Of a stretch of 64,000 bases of DNA, positions 44,699 to 54,272 are shown piece after piece. The notes beneath the pieces are model-generated. The model did no database searches, was not told the DNA's origin, and worked only from the letters and a program-made list of their open reading frames with translations. Positions within the stretch are counted from its first letter, which is position 1, and the number at the start of each line of letters is the position of its first letter. This stretch comes from Botryobacter ruber. GTDB lineage: Bacteria; Bacteroidota; Bacteroidia; Cytophagales; Hymenobacteraceae. The stretch covers positions 62,001 through 126,000 of the forward strand of contig NZ_QCZK02000031.1 in NCBI RefSeq assembly GCF_003347595.2, given 5' to 3'. A program made the translations under genes and the position numbers.

Positions 44699-45425
44699 AG
44701 CAATCGGCCAGTTATACCATATTCTGCTCCTGTGCACGTTTACACAGTAGTCTGCGAAAGATGCAGGATAATTCCAAGGTTACAATAGCGGAGTATTGAG
44801 TATTATTATATCGGTTTTACAATAAAAAGTTACACTATTTTGACATTAAAAATCCATTAGAATTCTTTTAGCTGAACTGAAGTGATATTTTTTGCCTGAA
44901 AGCAAAAAGAAGCCTGGTTTTTTCCTTCCACCTGGCTTGTTTCTGCAACAGCATAATGCTGGGGGGCTGCCTCACGTGCAGGAGGAGACCGGTGTTGTCC
45001 GAAGTATATGTTTCGTTAACTGCAGCCACTGTCACCACAGCTTTAGCAGCTGATGTAAGGCTGTGGTGGCAGCGGCAGTCAGATAAAAACAGGCGTTCAT
45101 CCGGGCAAAAGAAAGAAAGTTGCCAATACAGTAGAAATTATCTGTAAACCAGGTGGTTATATGTGGTGTGGGAAGTGCTGCCTCCGCTGCGGTGCTTAAA
45201 ACCTGCTGCAGGAACCGGTCAGGGAAAAGACCTTTCCGGAAGCAGCACACGGGCTTTTGCCTCTGGTTGTGGTTTACGGTTAATAGCCTGGGCATGTCGT
45301 ATTCGTTTATCAGGTGTTACAAATAGATGTGTTTTAATGCATTATTTCGCTATATTTTTTAATTTAACCCACAACTTTATTTTGTTTTTTATGTAAAAGT
45401 TTGTATTCCTGTTAATGTTCGGATC
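44699..45425. other. Non-coding region before the ABC exporter genes
   Basis: Divergent between the T9SS cargo gene (-) and the exporter permease (+). It contains an inverted pair of the dispersed element (45018-45080). The last 120 bases (45300-45425) are AT-rich and probably hold the exporter promoter; no exact TAnnTTTG was found. Confidence 0.45.
45018..45080. repeat. Inverted pair of the dispersed element, copies 13 and 14
   Basis: CTGCAGCCACTGTCACCACAGC, 18 bases later GGCTGTGGTGGCAGCGGCAG. The arms CACCACAGC and GCTGTGGTG are exact complements, flanked by further pairing (CTGC / GCAG), so the whole 60 bases can fold into one hairpin. Confidence 0.8.
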
Positions 45426-46280
45426 ATGGTATCATCAAATGGTAAGTGGGACTGGGAGATAAGCAATAAGACCAGTTTTTGGAGTCATGGGGTAAAGGAG
45501 CTTTGGTTATACCGCCATTTGCTGCAGGGGATGGTGCGTCGTCATTTTTTGCTGTACTACCACCAGACGGTACTGGGGCCTTTGTGGGTGCTGCTGCAGC
45601 CAATATTAACGCTGGTTACTTATATGGTTGTGTTTAACAAGCTCGTGGGGATTTCGACAGGGGGGCTGCCGCCGGTCGTGTTCTACGCCTCCGGCATTAT
45701 TCTCTGGAACTTTTTCAGCGACAGCTTTACCGGAACTTCCAGTACCTTCCGCGAAAATGCCGAAGTGTTTGCCAAAGTCTATTTTCCGCGTATCATTATG
45801 CCCGTGTCGGTGCTCAGCACGCATTTTCTGCGTTTCCTGATCCAGCTGGTCATGTTTCTGCTGGTTATTGTTTATTACAGTGTGTTCCAGGGTTTAACGT
45901 TGCCTTTTGGTGTGTGGATGCTGGCTTTCCCTTTTGCCATCCTGTTTATCGGGGCAATGGGCTTGGGGCTGGGCTTGCTGTTTTCCGTGGTAACTGCCAA
46001 GTACCGCGACATGACGAACCTGGTTGCCCTGGGCATTCGGCTGCTTCTGTTCGTAACACCGGTTATATATCCGCTGGTGGCCATTCCGGAGAAAACCCGC
46101 TGGATTGTGCAGTTAAACCCGCTTACGCCTTTGTTTGAATTGTTCCGTTTGTCTTTACTAGGAGAAGGCTCGCTTACACCCTTTCAGTTACTCTATAGTG
46201 TATTGTTTACCGTGTTGGTGTTGGTGGGGGCTGTGTTGTTTTTCAACAAGCAGGGAGACAAGCTGATAGATGTAATATAA
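45426..46280 (+). CDS. wzm: ABC-2 polysaccharide exporter permease (Wzm type)
   Basis: The membrane part of an ABC exporter that moves a finished lipid-linked glycan across the inner membrane. The 284-aa protein has six hydrophobic helices and the family's N-terminal segment LLQGMVRRHFLLYYHQTVLGPLWVLLQPIL (only the RRHF...YHQTVLGPLW part is diagnostic), followed by FYASGIILWNFFSD and the C-terminal LNPLTPLFELFRLSLLGEG. The ATPase gene starts 12 bases after its stop, so the two are cotranscribed. Confidence 0.92.
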   Translation: MVSSNGKWDWEISNKTSFWSHGVKELWLYRHLLQGMVRRHFLLYYHQTVLGPLWVLLQPILTLVTYMVVFNKLVGISTGGLPPVVFYASGIILWNFFSDSFTGTSSTFRENAEVFAKVYFPRIIMPVSVLSTHFLRFLIQLVMFLLVIVYYSVFQGLTLPFGVWMLAFPFAILFIGAMGLGLGLLFSVVTAKYRDMTNLVALGIRLLLFVTPVIYPLVAIPEKTRWIVQLNPLTPLFELFRLSLLGEGSLTPFQLLYSVLFTVLVLVGAVLFFNKQGDKLIDVI

Positions 46281-46291
46281 AAAGTAAAGTT

Positions 46292-47572
46292 ATGCCGGAC
46301 GTAGTAATCGAAGTAGAAAACCTGTTTAAGATGTACCGCCTGGGCACCATCAGTACCGGCTCCTTTCGCCGTGACTTACAGCGCTGGTGGACCACCTACG
46401 TCTTAAAAAAGCAAGACCCGTACTTTCAGCTTGACGGAGAATTTAACCCGGCAGCCCAGCATCAGTCCATACTGGCACTACAGGACATTAATTTCCAGGT
46501 AAGGCATGGCGATGTAATGGGTATTATTGGCAGCAACGGGTCTGGCAAATCCACCTTGCTCAAAATTATTTCACGCATCGTTCGGCCTACCAGCGGCACC
46601 GTGAAGGGCAGGGGGAAGATCAGCAGTCTGCTGGAGGTGGGCACCGGCTTTCATAAAGAGCTTACGGGGCGGGAGAACATCTACATCAGCGGGTACATCC
46701 TGGGCATGAGCAAAGACGAAATAAGGAAGAAGTTTGATGAAATTGTGGCTTTTTCCAACGTCGAAAAGTTTATTGACACCCCGGTAAAACGGTATTCGTC
46801 GGGTATGTACGTGCGCCTGGCCTTTGCCGTGGCTGCCCACCTGGAGCCGGACATCCTGATTGTGGATGAAGTGCTGGCCGTGGGCGATGCTGATTTTCAG
46901 AAGAAGTGCCTTGGGAAAATGCGGGAAGTTTCGCAGCACAGCGGCAGGACGATCCTGTTTGTAAGCCACAGCATGCAGGCCGTTAAAACGCTCTGCGATA
47001 AGGCGCTGTGGCTGAACCAGGGTAAATTAAAAGCCATCGGAGACGTAAACAGTGTCGTGAATAAATACCTGGCTACTACCCAGCAGGCTAAACTGAAGCA
47101 GCACTGGCATACACCGGCAGAGGCCCCCGGCAATGAGTGGGTGCGTATGAAAGCCGTAGAGCTGGTACCGCACCAGGAGGTTTTTGAGGAATACCTCGAT
47201 ATCAGGACCCCGCTCACAGTTAAATTTCAGTTCTGGAACATGCAGGACGATGTGTTGCTGAGTGTGGGGCTGCATCTGTTTACATCGAACGGAGAGTGTA
47301 TTTTTAATGTCCCCTCCCCGCCGGCGCATTGCGATAAAGGTATTGTGGAGGGCGAATGCATGATACCCGGCAATTTCCTGAACGATGGCTCCTACTATAT
47401 TTCCATGGTGATTGTACGGGATACCTCTGTGGAACTATTCAATTTTAACGAGTGCCTCTCGTTCGAACTCGAAGATTACCGGGAGAATCTGCAATGGTAC
47501 GGAAAATGGTGGGGCGCTGTACGGCCAAAACTACCTTTCCGGCTTAAACAGGCCGAACTGATACTTCAATAA
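46292..47572 (+). CDS. wzt: ABC polysaccharide exporter ATPase with carbohydrate-binding domain (Wzt type)
   Basis: A 426-aa protein. The ATPase domain (about 1-270) has Walker A IGSNGSGKST, the Wzt/TagH-typical SLLEVGTGFHKELTGRENIY, the signature VKRYSSGMYVRLAFA, Walker B LIVDEVLAVGD and the H-loop FVSHSM. The C-terminal about 150 residues form the extra domain (EYLDIRTPLTVKFQFWNM, LNDGSYYISMVIV) which in Wzt recognises the end of the glycan to be exported. This points to ABC-dependent export of an O-antigen-like or teichoic-acid-like polymer, not a Wzx/Wzy system. Terminal modification recognised is unknown. Confidence 0.92.
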   Translation: MPDVVIEVENLFKMYRLGTISTGSFRRDLQRWWTTYVLKKQDPYFQLDGEFNPAAQHQSILALQDINFQVRHGDVMGIIGSNGSGKSTLLKIISRIVRPTSGTVKGRGKISSLLEVGTGFHKELTGRENIYISGYILGMSKDEIRKKFDEIVAFSNVEKFIDTPVKRYSSGMYVRLAFAVAAHLEPDILIVDEVLAVGDADFQKKCLGKMREVSQHSGRTILFVSHSMQAVKTLCDKALWLNQGKLKAIGDVNSVVNKYLATTQQAKLKQHWHTPAEAPGNEWVRMKAVELVPHQEVFEEYLDIRTPLTVKFQFWNMQDDVLLSVGLHLFTSNGECIFNVPSPPAHCDKGIVEGECMIPGNFLNDGSYYISMVIVRDTSVELFNFNECLSFELEDYRENLQWYGKWWGAVRPKLPFRLKQAELILQ

Positions 47573-47595
47573 CCACATGCCAGGCTACTACCCTT

Positions 47596-48906
47596 ATGAT
47601 GATGCACCCGCCTTACCAGATTATGCATGTGCACCTGCATGAGCAGCAGGCACAGCCCCCGCTTGATGTTGCCTGTCAGGGAAACTACCTGGTATTCTGG
47701 TGGGAAGACGTTGCGTTAGGGCATCTGTTTATCAGTCCCGGGGAAAAAACAACTGAAGCTGCTTATTATAAGAAGCTGGTGGCAGCCATTGGGCCTGCTG
47801 TTCAGTTTTATGCAGAAAGCCGGCATGCTGCAGCGCCGGATTGGGAGTTGTGGCTGCTGATGGGGGAGTTTGAAATGTGGACCAGCTGGATGAAAACCAT
47901 TTTCTCTGCCTGTGCTTCAGAAGCCCTGCCGGCGAAGGTGCCTGTTTCTGTGCTGATCTGTACACGGAACAGAACGGCAGCTTTAGAACGCTGCCTCGCC
48001 TCGTTGCAGCGTATGGTTTGCCAGCCCGAAGAAGTTATTATTATTGACAATGCCCCTGCCGATAACAGGACCGAACAACTGGTAAAAAGCCTGCCGGGAA
48101 TTAAATACCTGAAAGAACCTCTGCCTGGACTTTCTTATGCGCGAAATACAGGCGTGCGTGCCGCAGCCTTTCCGGTTGTGGCCTTTACGGATGATGATGT
48201 ACTGGTGCATCCGGCCTGGGTATATTGGGTCTGGCAGACCTTTCAGCAGAAAAACGTAGCAGCCATGACCGGTTTGGTAATAACCTCAGAACTGGAAACG
48301 GAGGCGCAGCAGATTTTTGAAAAACGCTGGGGGTTTAACCGTGGTTATATAGACAGGCTGTATGACAGTGACTTTCTAAGGGAAAACCTGCGTGGTGGCG
48401 CTCCTGTGTGGAATATAGGCGCGGGTGCAAACATGGCTTTCCGGAAGGCTATTTTTGAAATAGCTGGTTATTTTGACGAAAGGCTGGGCGCCGGGGCATC
48501 GGGTTGCAGCGAAGACTCCGAGATGTGGTACAGGATATTAGTAGCGGGCAAGGCCATTGTTTATAACCCGAGAGCGATCGCGTACCATGCCCACCGCAAA
48601 AGCATGACCGCTTTACATAAACAACTCTTTAGCTACATGAAAGGCCATGTTGCAGCGGCGCTCATGCAGCAGGCGTATCATGCTGAAGCGGGCTATCGCC
48701 GGCACATTTTCTGGAGGCAGCCCAAAAATTATGTACGGTTAATCTTAAAGGGTTTTCCTTTCTACCGGTCTGAGCACAGCACACTGTGGTCTGAAATAAG
48801 CGGGATGGTTGCAGGGGTGCTGTTTTATCTTAAAAACAGGGACAAAAAGGACGCACAACTGATAAGCCCGGAACAGGTAAAGGCGGAGCTGCTGGTACAG
48901 CCTTAA
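47596..48906 (+). CDS. Family 2 glycosyltransferase with N-terminal extension
   Basis: 436 aa. The GT2 domain begins only near residue 115 (VPVSVLICTRNRTAALERCL), with EVIIIDNAPADNRT, GLSYARNTGV, AFTDDDVLVHP as the DxD-like metal site, and CSEDSEMWYR for acceptor binding. The first 110 residues resemble domains found before some GT2 enzymes in Bacteroidota and carry no known motif (WELWLLMGEFEMWTSWM is prominent). Three ATG codons in a row (47596, 47599, 47602) leave the start open by two residues. It is 23 bases behind Wzt and likely cotranscribed. Confidence 0.87.
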   Translation: MMMHPPYQIMHVHLHEQQAQPPLDVACQGNYLVFWWEDVALGHLFISPGEKTTEAAYYKKLVAAIGPAVQFYAESRHAAAPDWELWLLMGEFEMWTSWMKTIFSACASEALPAKVPVSVLICTRNRTAALERCLASLQRMVCQPEEVIIIDNAPADNRTEQLVKSLPGIKYLKEPLPGLSYARNTGVRAAAFPVVAFTDDDVLVHPAWVYWVWQTFQQKNVAAMTGLVITSELETEAQQIFEKRWGFNRGYIDRLYDSDFLRENLRGGAPVWNIGAGANMAFRKAIFEIAGYFDERLGAGASGCSEDSEMWYRILVAGKAIVYNPRAIAYHAHRKSMTALHKQLFSYMKGHVAAALMQQAYHAEAGYRRHIFWRQPKNYVRLILKGFPFYRSEHSTLWSEISGMVAGVLFYLKNRDKKDAQLISPEQVKAELLVQP

Positions 48907-48943
48907 AATGTTCTGTTTGGCAGTCGTTGCACCGGGTTACTAC

Positions 48944-49019
48944 GGGAGCAGAGGCTGTGGTGGCAGGTGCAGTAAACAAAATTGTGCGCAGTGGCTGTGG
49001 TGGCAGGTGCTGTATAATT
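48944..49019 (+). repeat. Two direct tandem copies of the dispersed element (copies 15 and 16)
   Basis: GGAGCAGAGGCTGTGGTGGC then AGGTGCAGTAAAC (48944-48981), and a second copy GCAGTGGCTGTGGTGGCAGG then TGCTG (48987-49011). Both have a perfect core in the same orientation, separated by 6-10 bases. They fill the gap between two glycosyltransferase genes. Confidence 0.88.
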
Positions 49020-49123
49020 AAGGAGGGCTTGCAGGCGTGCTGAAGCAGTGCGTGCCGGGCCCTGGAAGTTCCTGAAAAGGCGGTACATAAATCATTCAGG
49101 TCTGGCAGTTAAACAATAAGGCA

Positions 49124-50752
49124 ATGGAAAAGCAGGATTCAAAGCGTATGCCCCTGGTTTCTGTCATTATTACCTGCTATAACCAGGCTCTCTTTTTGCA
49201 GGAGGCGGTGGCAAGCGTGTGGCAGCAGGAATATCCCGCTGTCGAGGTTGTGGTAGTGGACGATGGCTCGGTTGATGCGACCGGAGAGGTGGCAGCCCAA
49301 TGCGGAGGTATCAACTATCTGCACCAGTACAACCAGGGCTTATCTGCCGCCCGCAATACAGGTATCCGGAACAGCCGTGGCGAACTGCTGATGTTTCTCG
49401 ATGCCGATGACTGGTTGTTGCCTGGCGCCATCAGCACCAACGTGCGGTACATGCAGCAACACCCGCAGCTTGCTTTTGTATCAGGTGGTCACGATAAAGT
49501 GTTTGAGGATGTTAACCTCGTAAAGCCGGATATTACCAGCGTAACTGACGATCATTACAGGCGCCTGCTGCAGGGCAATTACATTGGCATGCATGCTACA
49601 GTAATGTACCGCAGGTGGGTGTTTGATGAATTCCAGTATGACACCAGCCTGAACTGCTGCGAAGATTATGACCTGTACCTGAAAATTGCCCGCAAATACC
49701 CGGTGCTGCACCACACCGAAAGACTTGCTGCATACCGGCTTCATACGGCAAACATGTCTGCCAATGTGCCTAAAATGCTGACGGCGGTACTCCTGGTGTT
49801 AGACCGGCAGCAGCGTTTTCTGAATTCGGCAGCCGATAAAAATTCCTGGCTGAAAGGAAAGAAGGTCTGGAAGAATTATTATACAAAGGAACTCTATACC
49901 AGGCTTAAACAGAAGAAAACTGCTGCCACAAAAAAAGAGCTGCATACTTTTTTGAAATACAGACCCACTTTCATTTTAAAATATTTATTAACCACGATGG
50001 CTGCCGTAATTAAAACAATTGTGAAAAAACATGCACCTGCTTTTAGCTTAAGGTGGCTGCACCAGATGGGCCTGTACAAATCAGGCATTCCTGGGGTTGG
50101 CTGCGTTGCGCCCGGCGACTTTAACCGGGTAACGCCCTTCAGTAAAGAATTTGGCTACAACAGGGGAGGCCCGGTAGACAGGTATTACATCGAAAAATTT
50201 CTGGATAACGAGGCCGCCAGTATCAGGGGCAGAGCCCTGGAAATAGGCGACAACGAATATACCATGCGGTTCGGGGGCAGTGCCATCACCCGGAGCGATA
50301 TTCTGCATATAAATGATCGTAACCCCAATGCTACCATTATCGGGGATATAAGCGATGCCCCCCATATTCCGGATAATACCTTCGACTGCATTGTGCTTAC
50401 CCAGACACTGCACCTGATCTACGATTTTAAAGGAGCACTAAGTACCTGTCACCGTATCTTAAAACCCGGCGGTACTTTGTTGCTGACCGTTCCCGGTATA
50501 ACGCCTATAGATCACGGCGAGTGGAAGGAAACCTGGTACTGGTCTTTTACTGATAAAGTAATGCGGAGGCTTATGGCAGAAACTTTTCCTGGCGGGGCAG
50601 CGGAGGTAAATGCCTACGGGAATGTGTATGTGGCTACGGCTTTCCTGTATGGCATGGGGCTGCCGGAAGTGCCACGGCAAAAGCTCGACCACCACGATCC
50701 GCATTACCAGGTTATCGTTTCCGTAAAAGCGCAAAAGGCAGCAGTCCGTTAA
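49124..50752 (+). CDS. Bifunctional family 2 glycosyltransferase / SAM-dependent methyltransferase
   Basis: 542 aa with two enzymes in one chain. The GT2 domain (about 1-250) has VSVIITCYNQALFLQEAV, VVVVDDGSVDATGE, GLSAARNTGI, MFLDADDWLLPG and CCEDYDLYLK. After a basic linker (about 260-320) comes a class I methyltransferase (about 335-542): GRALEIGDNEYTM is a degenerate motif I, then HIPDNTFDCIVLTQTLHLI (motif IV region) and CHRILKPGGTLLLTVPG (motif V-VI), as in Methyltransf_11 proteins. Methylation of a growing or terminal sugar is a sensible pairing with a Wzt that reads chain ends, but that is inference. The polysaccharide deacetylase begins four bases after the stop. Confidence 0.88.
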   Translation: MEKQDSKRMPLVSVIITCYNQALFLQEAVASVWQQEYPAVEVVVVDDGSVDATGEVAAQCGGINYLHQYNQGLSAARNTGIRNSRGELLMFLDADDWLLPGAISTNVRYMQQHPQLAFVSGGHDKVFEDVNLVKPDITSVTDDHYRRLLQGNYIGMHATVMYRRWVFDEFQYDTSLNCCEDYDLYLKIARKYPVLHHTERLAAYRLHTANMSANVPKMLTAVLLVLDRQQRFLNSAADKNSWLKGKKVWKNYYTKELYTRLKQKKTAATKKELHTFLKYRPTFILKYLLTTMAAVIKTIVKKHAPAFSLRWLHQMGLYKSGIPGVGCVAPGDFNRVTPFSKEFGYNRGGPVDRYYIEKFLDNEAASIRGRALEIGDNEYTMRFGGSAITRSDILHINDRNPNATIIGDISDAPHIPDNTFDCIVLTQTLHLIYDFKGALSTCHRILKPGGTLLLTVPGITPIDHGEWKETWYWSFTDKVMRRLMAETFPGGAAEVNAYGNVYVATAFLYGMGLPEVPRQKLDHHDPHYQVIVSVKAQKAAVR

Positions 50753-50756
50753 AGCC

Positions 50757-51770
50757 ATGGTTCGCTACCTCATCGACAGGTTTTTGAAGCCGCAGGCGCT
50801 GGTACTCATGTATCATCGGGTAGCTGTGCCTGCTGCCGATGCCTGGGATATAGCGGTAAGCCCTGAAAATTTTGAACAGCAACTGCAGGTGTTAAAGAAT
50901 ACGGCAAACGTAATTCCGCTCAAAGAGCTGGTGGAAAGGGTTAAGCGGAAGAAAGTTGAAAAGAGCACTGTTGCTCTCACCTTTGACGATGGGTATGTTG
51001 ATAACTATCAGGTAGCCAAACAGTTGCTGGAAAAATACGGGCTGCCTGCTACCTTCTTTATCTCTTCCGGCAATGTAGGCAAAGACGCAGCCTTCTGGTG
51101 GGACGAGCTGGAGCAGCTGATTCTGTACACGCCACAATTGCCTGACGAAATAGCTTTAGCAGTAGGCGGGGAGCAGGTTGCGATGCATCTTGGTGAAGAA
51201 GCACAACTAACCGGGAAGCAGCTGGAAATAAACAGGTCGTGGAGGGCCTGCGAAGAAGTGCCCCCTTCCGGGCGCTGCGCACTTTTTCTCAAGCTGTGGC
51301 AGCGCCTGAAGCCGCTGCCTGCTGCGGTGCTGCAAGAGCAGCTGCAGCTTGTCCGGAACTGGGCCGACGCTGCAACGGAAACCCGGCCCGCTACTAAAAG
51401 TATGTCGGTAGCCCAGTTGCAGGAGCTGGCACAGCACAGCCTCTTCGACATTGGAGCCCATACCGTCTCGCATCCTGCGCTGGCTTCGCATAGCCTGGAG
51501 TACCAGAAAGCGGAGCTGGAGGTGAACAAGCAGTATCTGCAGGAAACTATAAATAAAGAAGTAAGCCTTTTGTCTTACCCCTACGGCAATTACAATCACG
51601 ACACCTTAACAGCGGCAGCTGATGCGGCATTCGAAGCAGCCTTTACGACCGAAGCAAGGGCTGTTACGAACCGGTCGCATCCGTACCGCCTGGGCAGGTT
51701 CCAGGTTAAAAATCTTGCTGAACCTGCCTTTCTCTATGCCCTTGAACATTGGAAGCGACTGAATAACTGA
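50757..51770 (+). CDS. Polysaccharide deacetylase (NodB/CE4 family)
   Basis: 337 aa, four bases after the GT-methyltransferase. CE4 motifs: TFDDGYVDNY (motif 1, catalytic Asp-Asp pair, about 75-84), DIGAHTVSHPALAS (motif 2, metal-binding His pair) and LSYPYGNYNHDTL (motif 3). LPATFFISSGNVG is also typical. There is no signal peptide, so a cytoplasmic or membrane-associated deacetylation of N-acetylated sugar intermediates is likely. The exact substrate is unknown. Confidence 0.9.
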   Translation: MVRYLIDRFLKPQALVLMYHRVAVPAADAWDIAVSPENFEQQLQVLKNTANVIPLKELVERVKRKKVEKSTVALTFDDGYVDNYQVAKQLLEKYGLPATFFISSGNVGKDAAFWWDELEQLILYTPQLPDEIALAVGGEQVAMHLGEEAQLTGKQLEINRSWRACEEVPPSGRCALFLKLWQRLKPLPAAVLQEQLQLVRNWADAATETRPATKSMSVAQLQELAQHSLFDIGAHTVSHPALASHSLEYQKAELEVNKQYLQETINKEVSLLSYPYGNYNHDTLTAAADAAFEAAFTTEARAVTNRSHPYRLGRFQVKNLAEPAFLYALEHWKRLNN

Positions 51771-51840
51771 TAAAGCCATGTTACACCTGGTTTGTGCTGA
51801 TAAGAGAGCAGCGGGCATTGGCTTTGCAACTTATTAATGG

Positions 51841-51890
51841 TTCTGTACCTGCCACTACAGCCTCTGCGCCACCATAGCCCCGGCAGGTAA
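51841..51890 (-). repeat. Dispersed GGCTGTGGTGGC element, copy 17
   Basis: Plus strand reads TACCTGCCACTACAGCCTCT then GCGCCACCATAGCCCCGGCAGG, two degenerate direct units back to back with inverted outer ends CCTGCC / GGCAGG. Confidence 0.7.
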
Positions 51891-51932
51891 ATAACGAAGC
51901 TCCGGAAGAACAACCTTAAGCTGTATAAATGA

Positions 51933-53165
51933 ATGAAAACCAATTATATCCCTGCCAGGAATATTAAAAGCTTTATCAGGTTTTATTTCCCGGTCTTATT
52001 TGCCCTGCTGCAAAAGGTAAAGAAGAAGGTAAATAAAAAGAGGCCCCATGCCAACAATCGTAATTACCATGCGGGGTTCAAGCCTTACCAGGTAAAAATG
52101 CACCAGCCGCCAGGGGCCGACCGTAAAAAGATTTTGCATGTCATCTGTAACTTCTGGACAGGTGGTTCTGCCCGGCTGGTTATCGATTTGGTTGAACACC
52201 TGGGGCATTTGTATGAACAGAAAATTATAACCTACGACGTGCCTGAAATTCCTGCTTATACCGGCGTCCCGGTTATCGTGCATAAAGAAACAGGAAACCC
52301 TGAAGCTATACGTGCGGAGCTGGAAAGTTTTAAACCCGTTCTTGTTCATGTGCATTACTTAGGGCATCATAAAGATGAATGGGGTGAGCAGGATTGGAAA
52401 TGGTATGACTACGTTTTTAAAGGGATTGAAGCGTATGGCTGTAAGGTGGTTGAGAATATCAACATCCCGACAGAGCCCTATACCTCCGGGGCCGTTAGTC
52501 ATTATGTTTATGTCAGCCGGTATGTGAACAATGCCTACAGCAGGGCAGAACACAACAATGTCGTCATTTATCCGGGTTCTGATTTTACTCATTTCAACAG
52601 GACCGATTACACGGCTATACCGGACAACTGCATTGGCATGGTATACCGGCTCGAACGGGATAAAATAAATGAGAAATCAATCGATGTATTTATAGAGGTT
52701 GTAAGGCGCAGAAAAGGAACAAAAGCACTGATCGTGGGCGGAGGTAGCCTCCTGGACTATTACCGGAAAGCAGTCGCCGAGGCCGGTTTAGCAGATGCTT
52801 TTACCTTTACCGGGTACGTAGCTTACGAAGACCTGCAGCATTTTTATAAAAAGATAAGTGTTTTTGTAGCGCCTGTTCATAACGAAAGCTTTGGCCAGGT
52901 AACGCCTTTTGCCATGAACATGGGCATACCGGTGGCAGGCTACCGTGTAGGAGCCCTACCGGAAATTATTGCCGACGACAGCCTGCTGGTACCTCCGGGA
53001 GATACTGAAAAATTAGCTACGTTGCTTATTGCGTTACTGGATAACCGCAGGAAGCGCCTGCAGATTGGGGCTGCAAACCGTGCGCGGGCGCAGGAGCTGT
53101 TTTCAGTTGAAGCAATGGTGCGGTCTTACCAGCAGATTTATACCGCAATGACTGATCAGGCATAG
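51933..53165 (+). CDS. Family 4 glycosyltransferase
   Basis: 410 aa. A GT-B enzyme: N-terminal domain with KILHVICNFWTGGSARLVIDLVEHLG (GG loop), and the C-terminal Rossmann domain with GMVYRLERDKINEKSIDVFIEV, ALIVGGGSLLDYY, FTFTGYVAYEDLQHFY and the donor-binding EX7E region NESFGQVTPFAMNMGIPVAG (Glu before SFG). The first 60 residues are very basic and may contact the membrane. This is the only GT4 enzyme in the locus. Donor sugar unknown. Confidence 0.9.
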   Translation: MKTNYIPARNIKSFIRFYFPVLFALLQKVKKKVNKKRPHANNRNYHAGFKPYQVKMHQPPGADRKKILHVICNFWTGGSARLVIDLVEHLGHLYEQKIITYDVPEIPAYTGVPVIVHKETGNPEAIRAELESFKPVLVHVHYLGHHKDEWGEQDWKWYDYVFKGIEAYGCKVVENINIPTEPYTSGAVSHYVYVSRYVNNAYSRAEHNNVVIYPGSDFTHFNRTDYTAIPDNCIGMVYRLERDKINEKSIDVFIEVVRRRKGTKALIVGGGSLLDYYRKAVAEAGLADAFTFTGYVAYEDLQHFYKKISVFVAPVHNESFGQVTPFAMNMGIPVAGYRVGALPEIIADDSLLVPPGDTEKLATLLIALLDNRRKRLQIGAANRARAQELFSVEAMVRSYQQIYTAMTDQA

Positions 53166-53247
53166 TGCCGGATGTTGTAGCGCTTAACTTAGCCTGTTTG
53201 TATAAGCCATGCATTGTGATGTTTTTGACTACTAAAATTTTCGCGTC

Positions 53248-54210
53248 ATGATAAATGTTGATGAGCCTGTAAGGCTAAAACAAGAAGAACGAACGTCGCC
53301 GGAAGTGGTAAGCAAAGGCATGGTTTCGGTAATCATTCCGTGTTATAAGCAGGCGGGGTATTTAAAAGAGGCCATCAGCAGTGTGTTGGAGCAAACATAC
53401 CCTCACTTCGAAATTCTTGTTGTGGACGATGGCTCTCCCGATAACGTGGAAGAAGTCGTGCGGGAGTTTACCCAGGTAAAGCTGATCCGGCAGGCAAACC
53501 AGGGAGCAGCTGTAGCCCGTAATAACGGGATGCTTGCAAGTAAAGGGGCTTATCTGATATTTCTTGACGCGGATGACCGTTTGCTGCCAAACGCGCTGGA
53601 AGCAGGTGTCTCGTTTCTGACAGAAAATCCGGGTTGCGCATATGTTTCGGGCCTGGTGCAGCTGATTGATGTGAAGGGTGATTTTATAGAAATACCGTCG
53701 CAGCCAAAAGTAGAAAAGGAACACTTCAAAACATTATTACGGTCTAATTATATCTGGACACCCGGCGTGGTAATGTACCGCAGCGCAATCTTTGCTTCTC
53801 AGCATGGGTTTGACCGGCATGCAGGAGGTTCAGCAGATTATGAAATAAACATCCGGATTGCCAGAACCCAGCCAATTGGTTGCCATGGACAGGTGATTCT
53901 GGAATACCGCCAGCACGGCGCAAACATGAGCGGAAACCTGGCCTACATGTTAAAGTCTGGTGTACGTGTCCGCCGGGCCGGCTACAACTATGTAAAGCAT
54001 GATCCGGGCTTATTGAAGGCCTGGCGGGCCGGAATACAGATCGTGCAGGATGATGTAGGAAAGCGGCTGATCAAACAAATAAAGGCCAACATATTGAACG
54101 GAGCTCCCGGAAAAGGAATCCTGAAAGATGGGTGGTATGTGCTGAAATACTACCCGAAGGGAGTGCCAAAATTAATCCGGGCTAAACTGAGGCGCCTGGT
54201 AGGCTGGTAG
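53248..54210 (+). CDS. Family 2 glycosyltransferase
   Basis: 320 aa. VSVIIPCYKQAGYLKEAISSVLEQTYPHFEILVVDDGSPDN marks the GT2 N-terminus (nucleotide-binding Asp in VVDDGS). AAVARNNGMLASKG, IFLDADDRLLPNA (DxD metal site) and HAGGSADYEINIRIARTQP follow. The C-terminus is basic, without membrane helices. 82 bases behind the GT4 gene. Sugar specificity unknown. Confidence 0.9.
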   Translation: MINVDEPVRLKQEERTSPEVVSKGMVSVIIPCYKQAGYLKEAISSVLEQTYPHFEILVVDDGSPDNVEEVVREFTQVKLIRQANQGAAVARNNGMLASKGAYLIFLDADDRLLPNALEAGVSFLTENPGCAYVSGLVQLIDVKGDFIEIPSQPKVEKEHFKTLLRSNYIWTPGVVMYRSAIFASQHGFDRHAGGSADYEINIRIARTQPIGCHGQVILEYRQHGANMSGNLAYMLKSGVRVRRAGYNYVKHDPGLLKAWRAGIQIVQDDVGKRLIKQIKANILNGAPGKGILKDGWYVLKYYPKGVPKLIRAKLRRLVGW

Positions 54211-54272
54211 CAGATGCCCAGTGTCAGTATTGGTAACAGGAACTTCTTCTTTTTACAATAAGAGTTATTACG

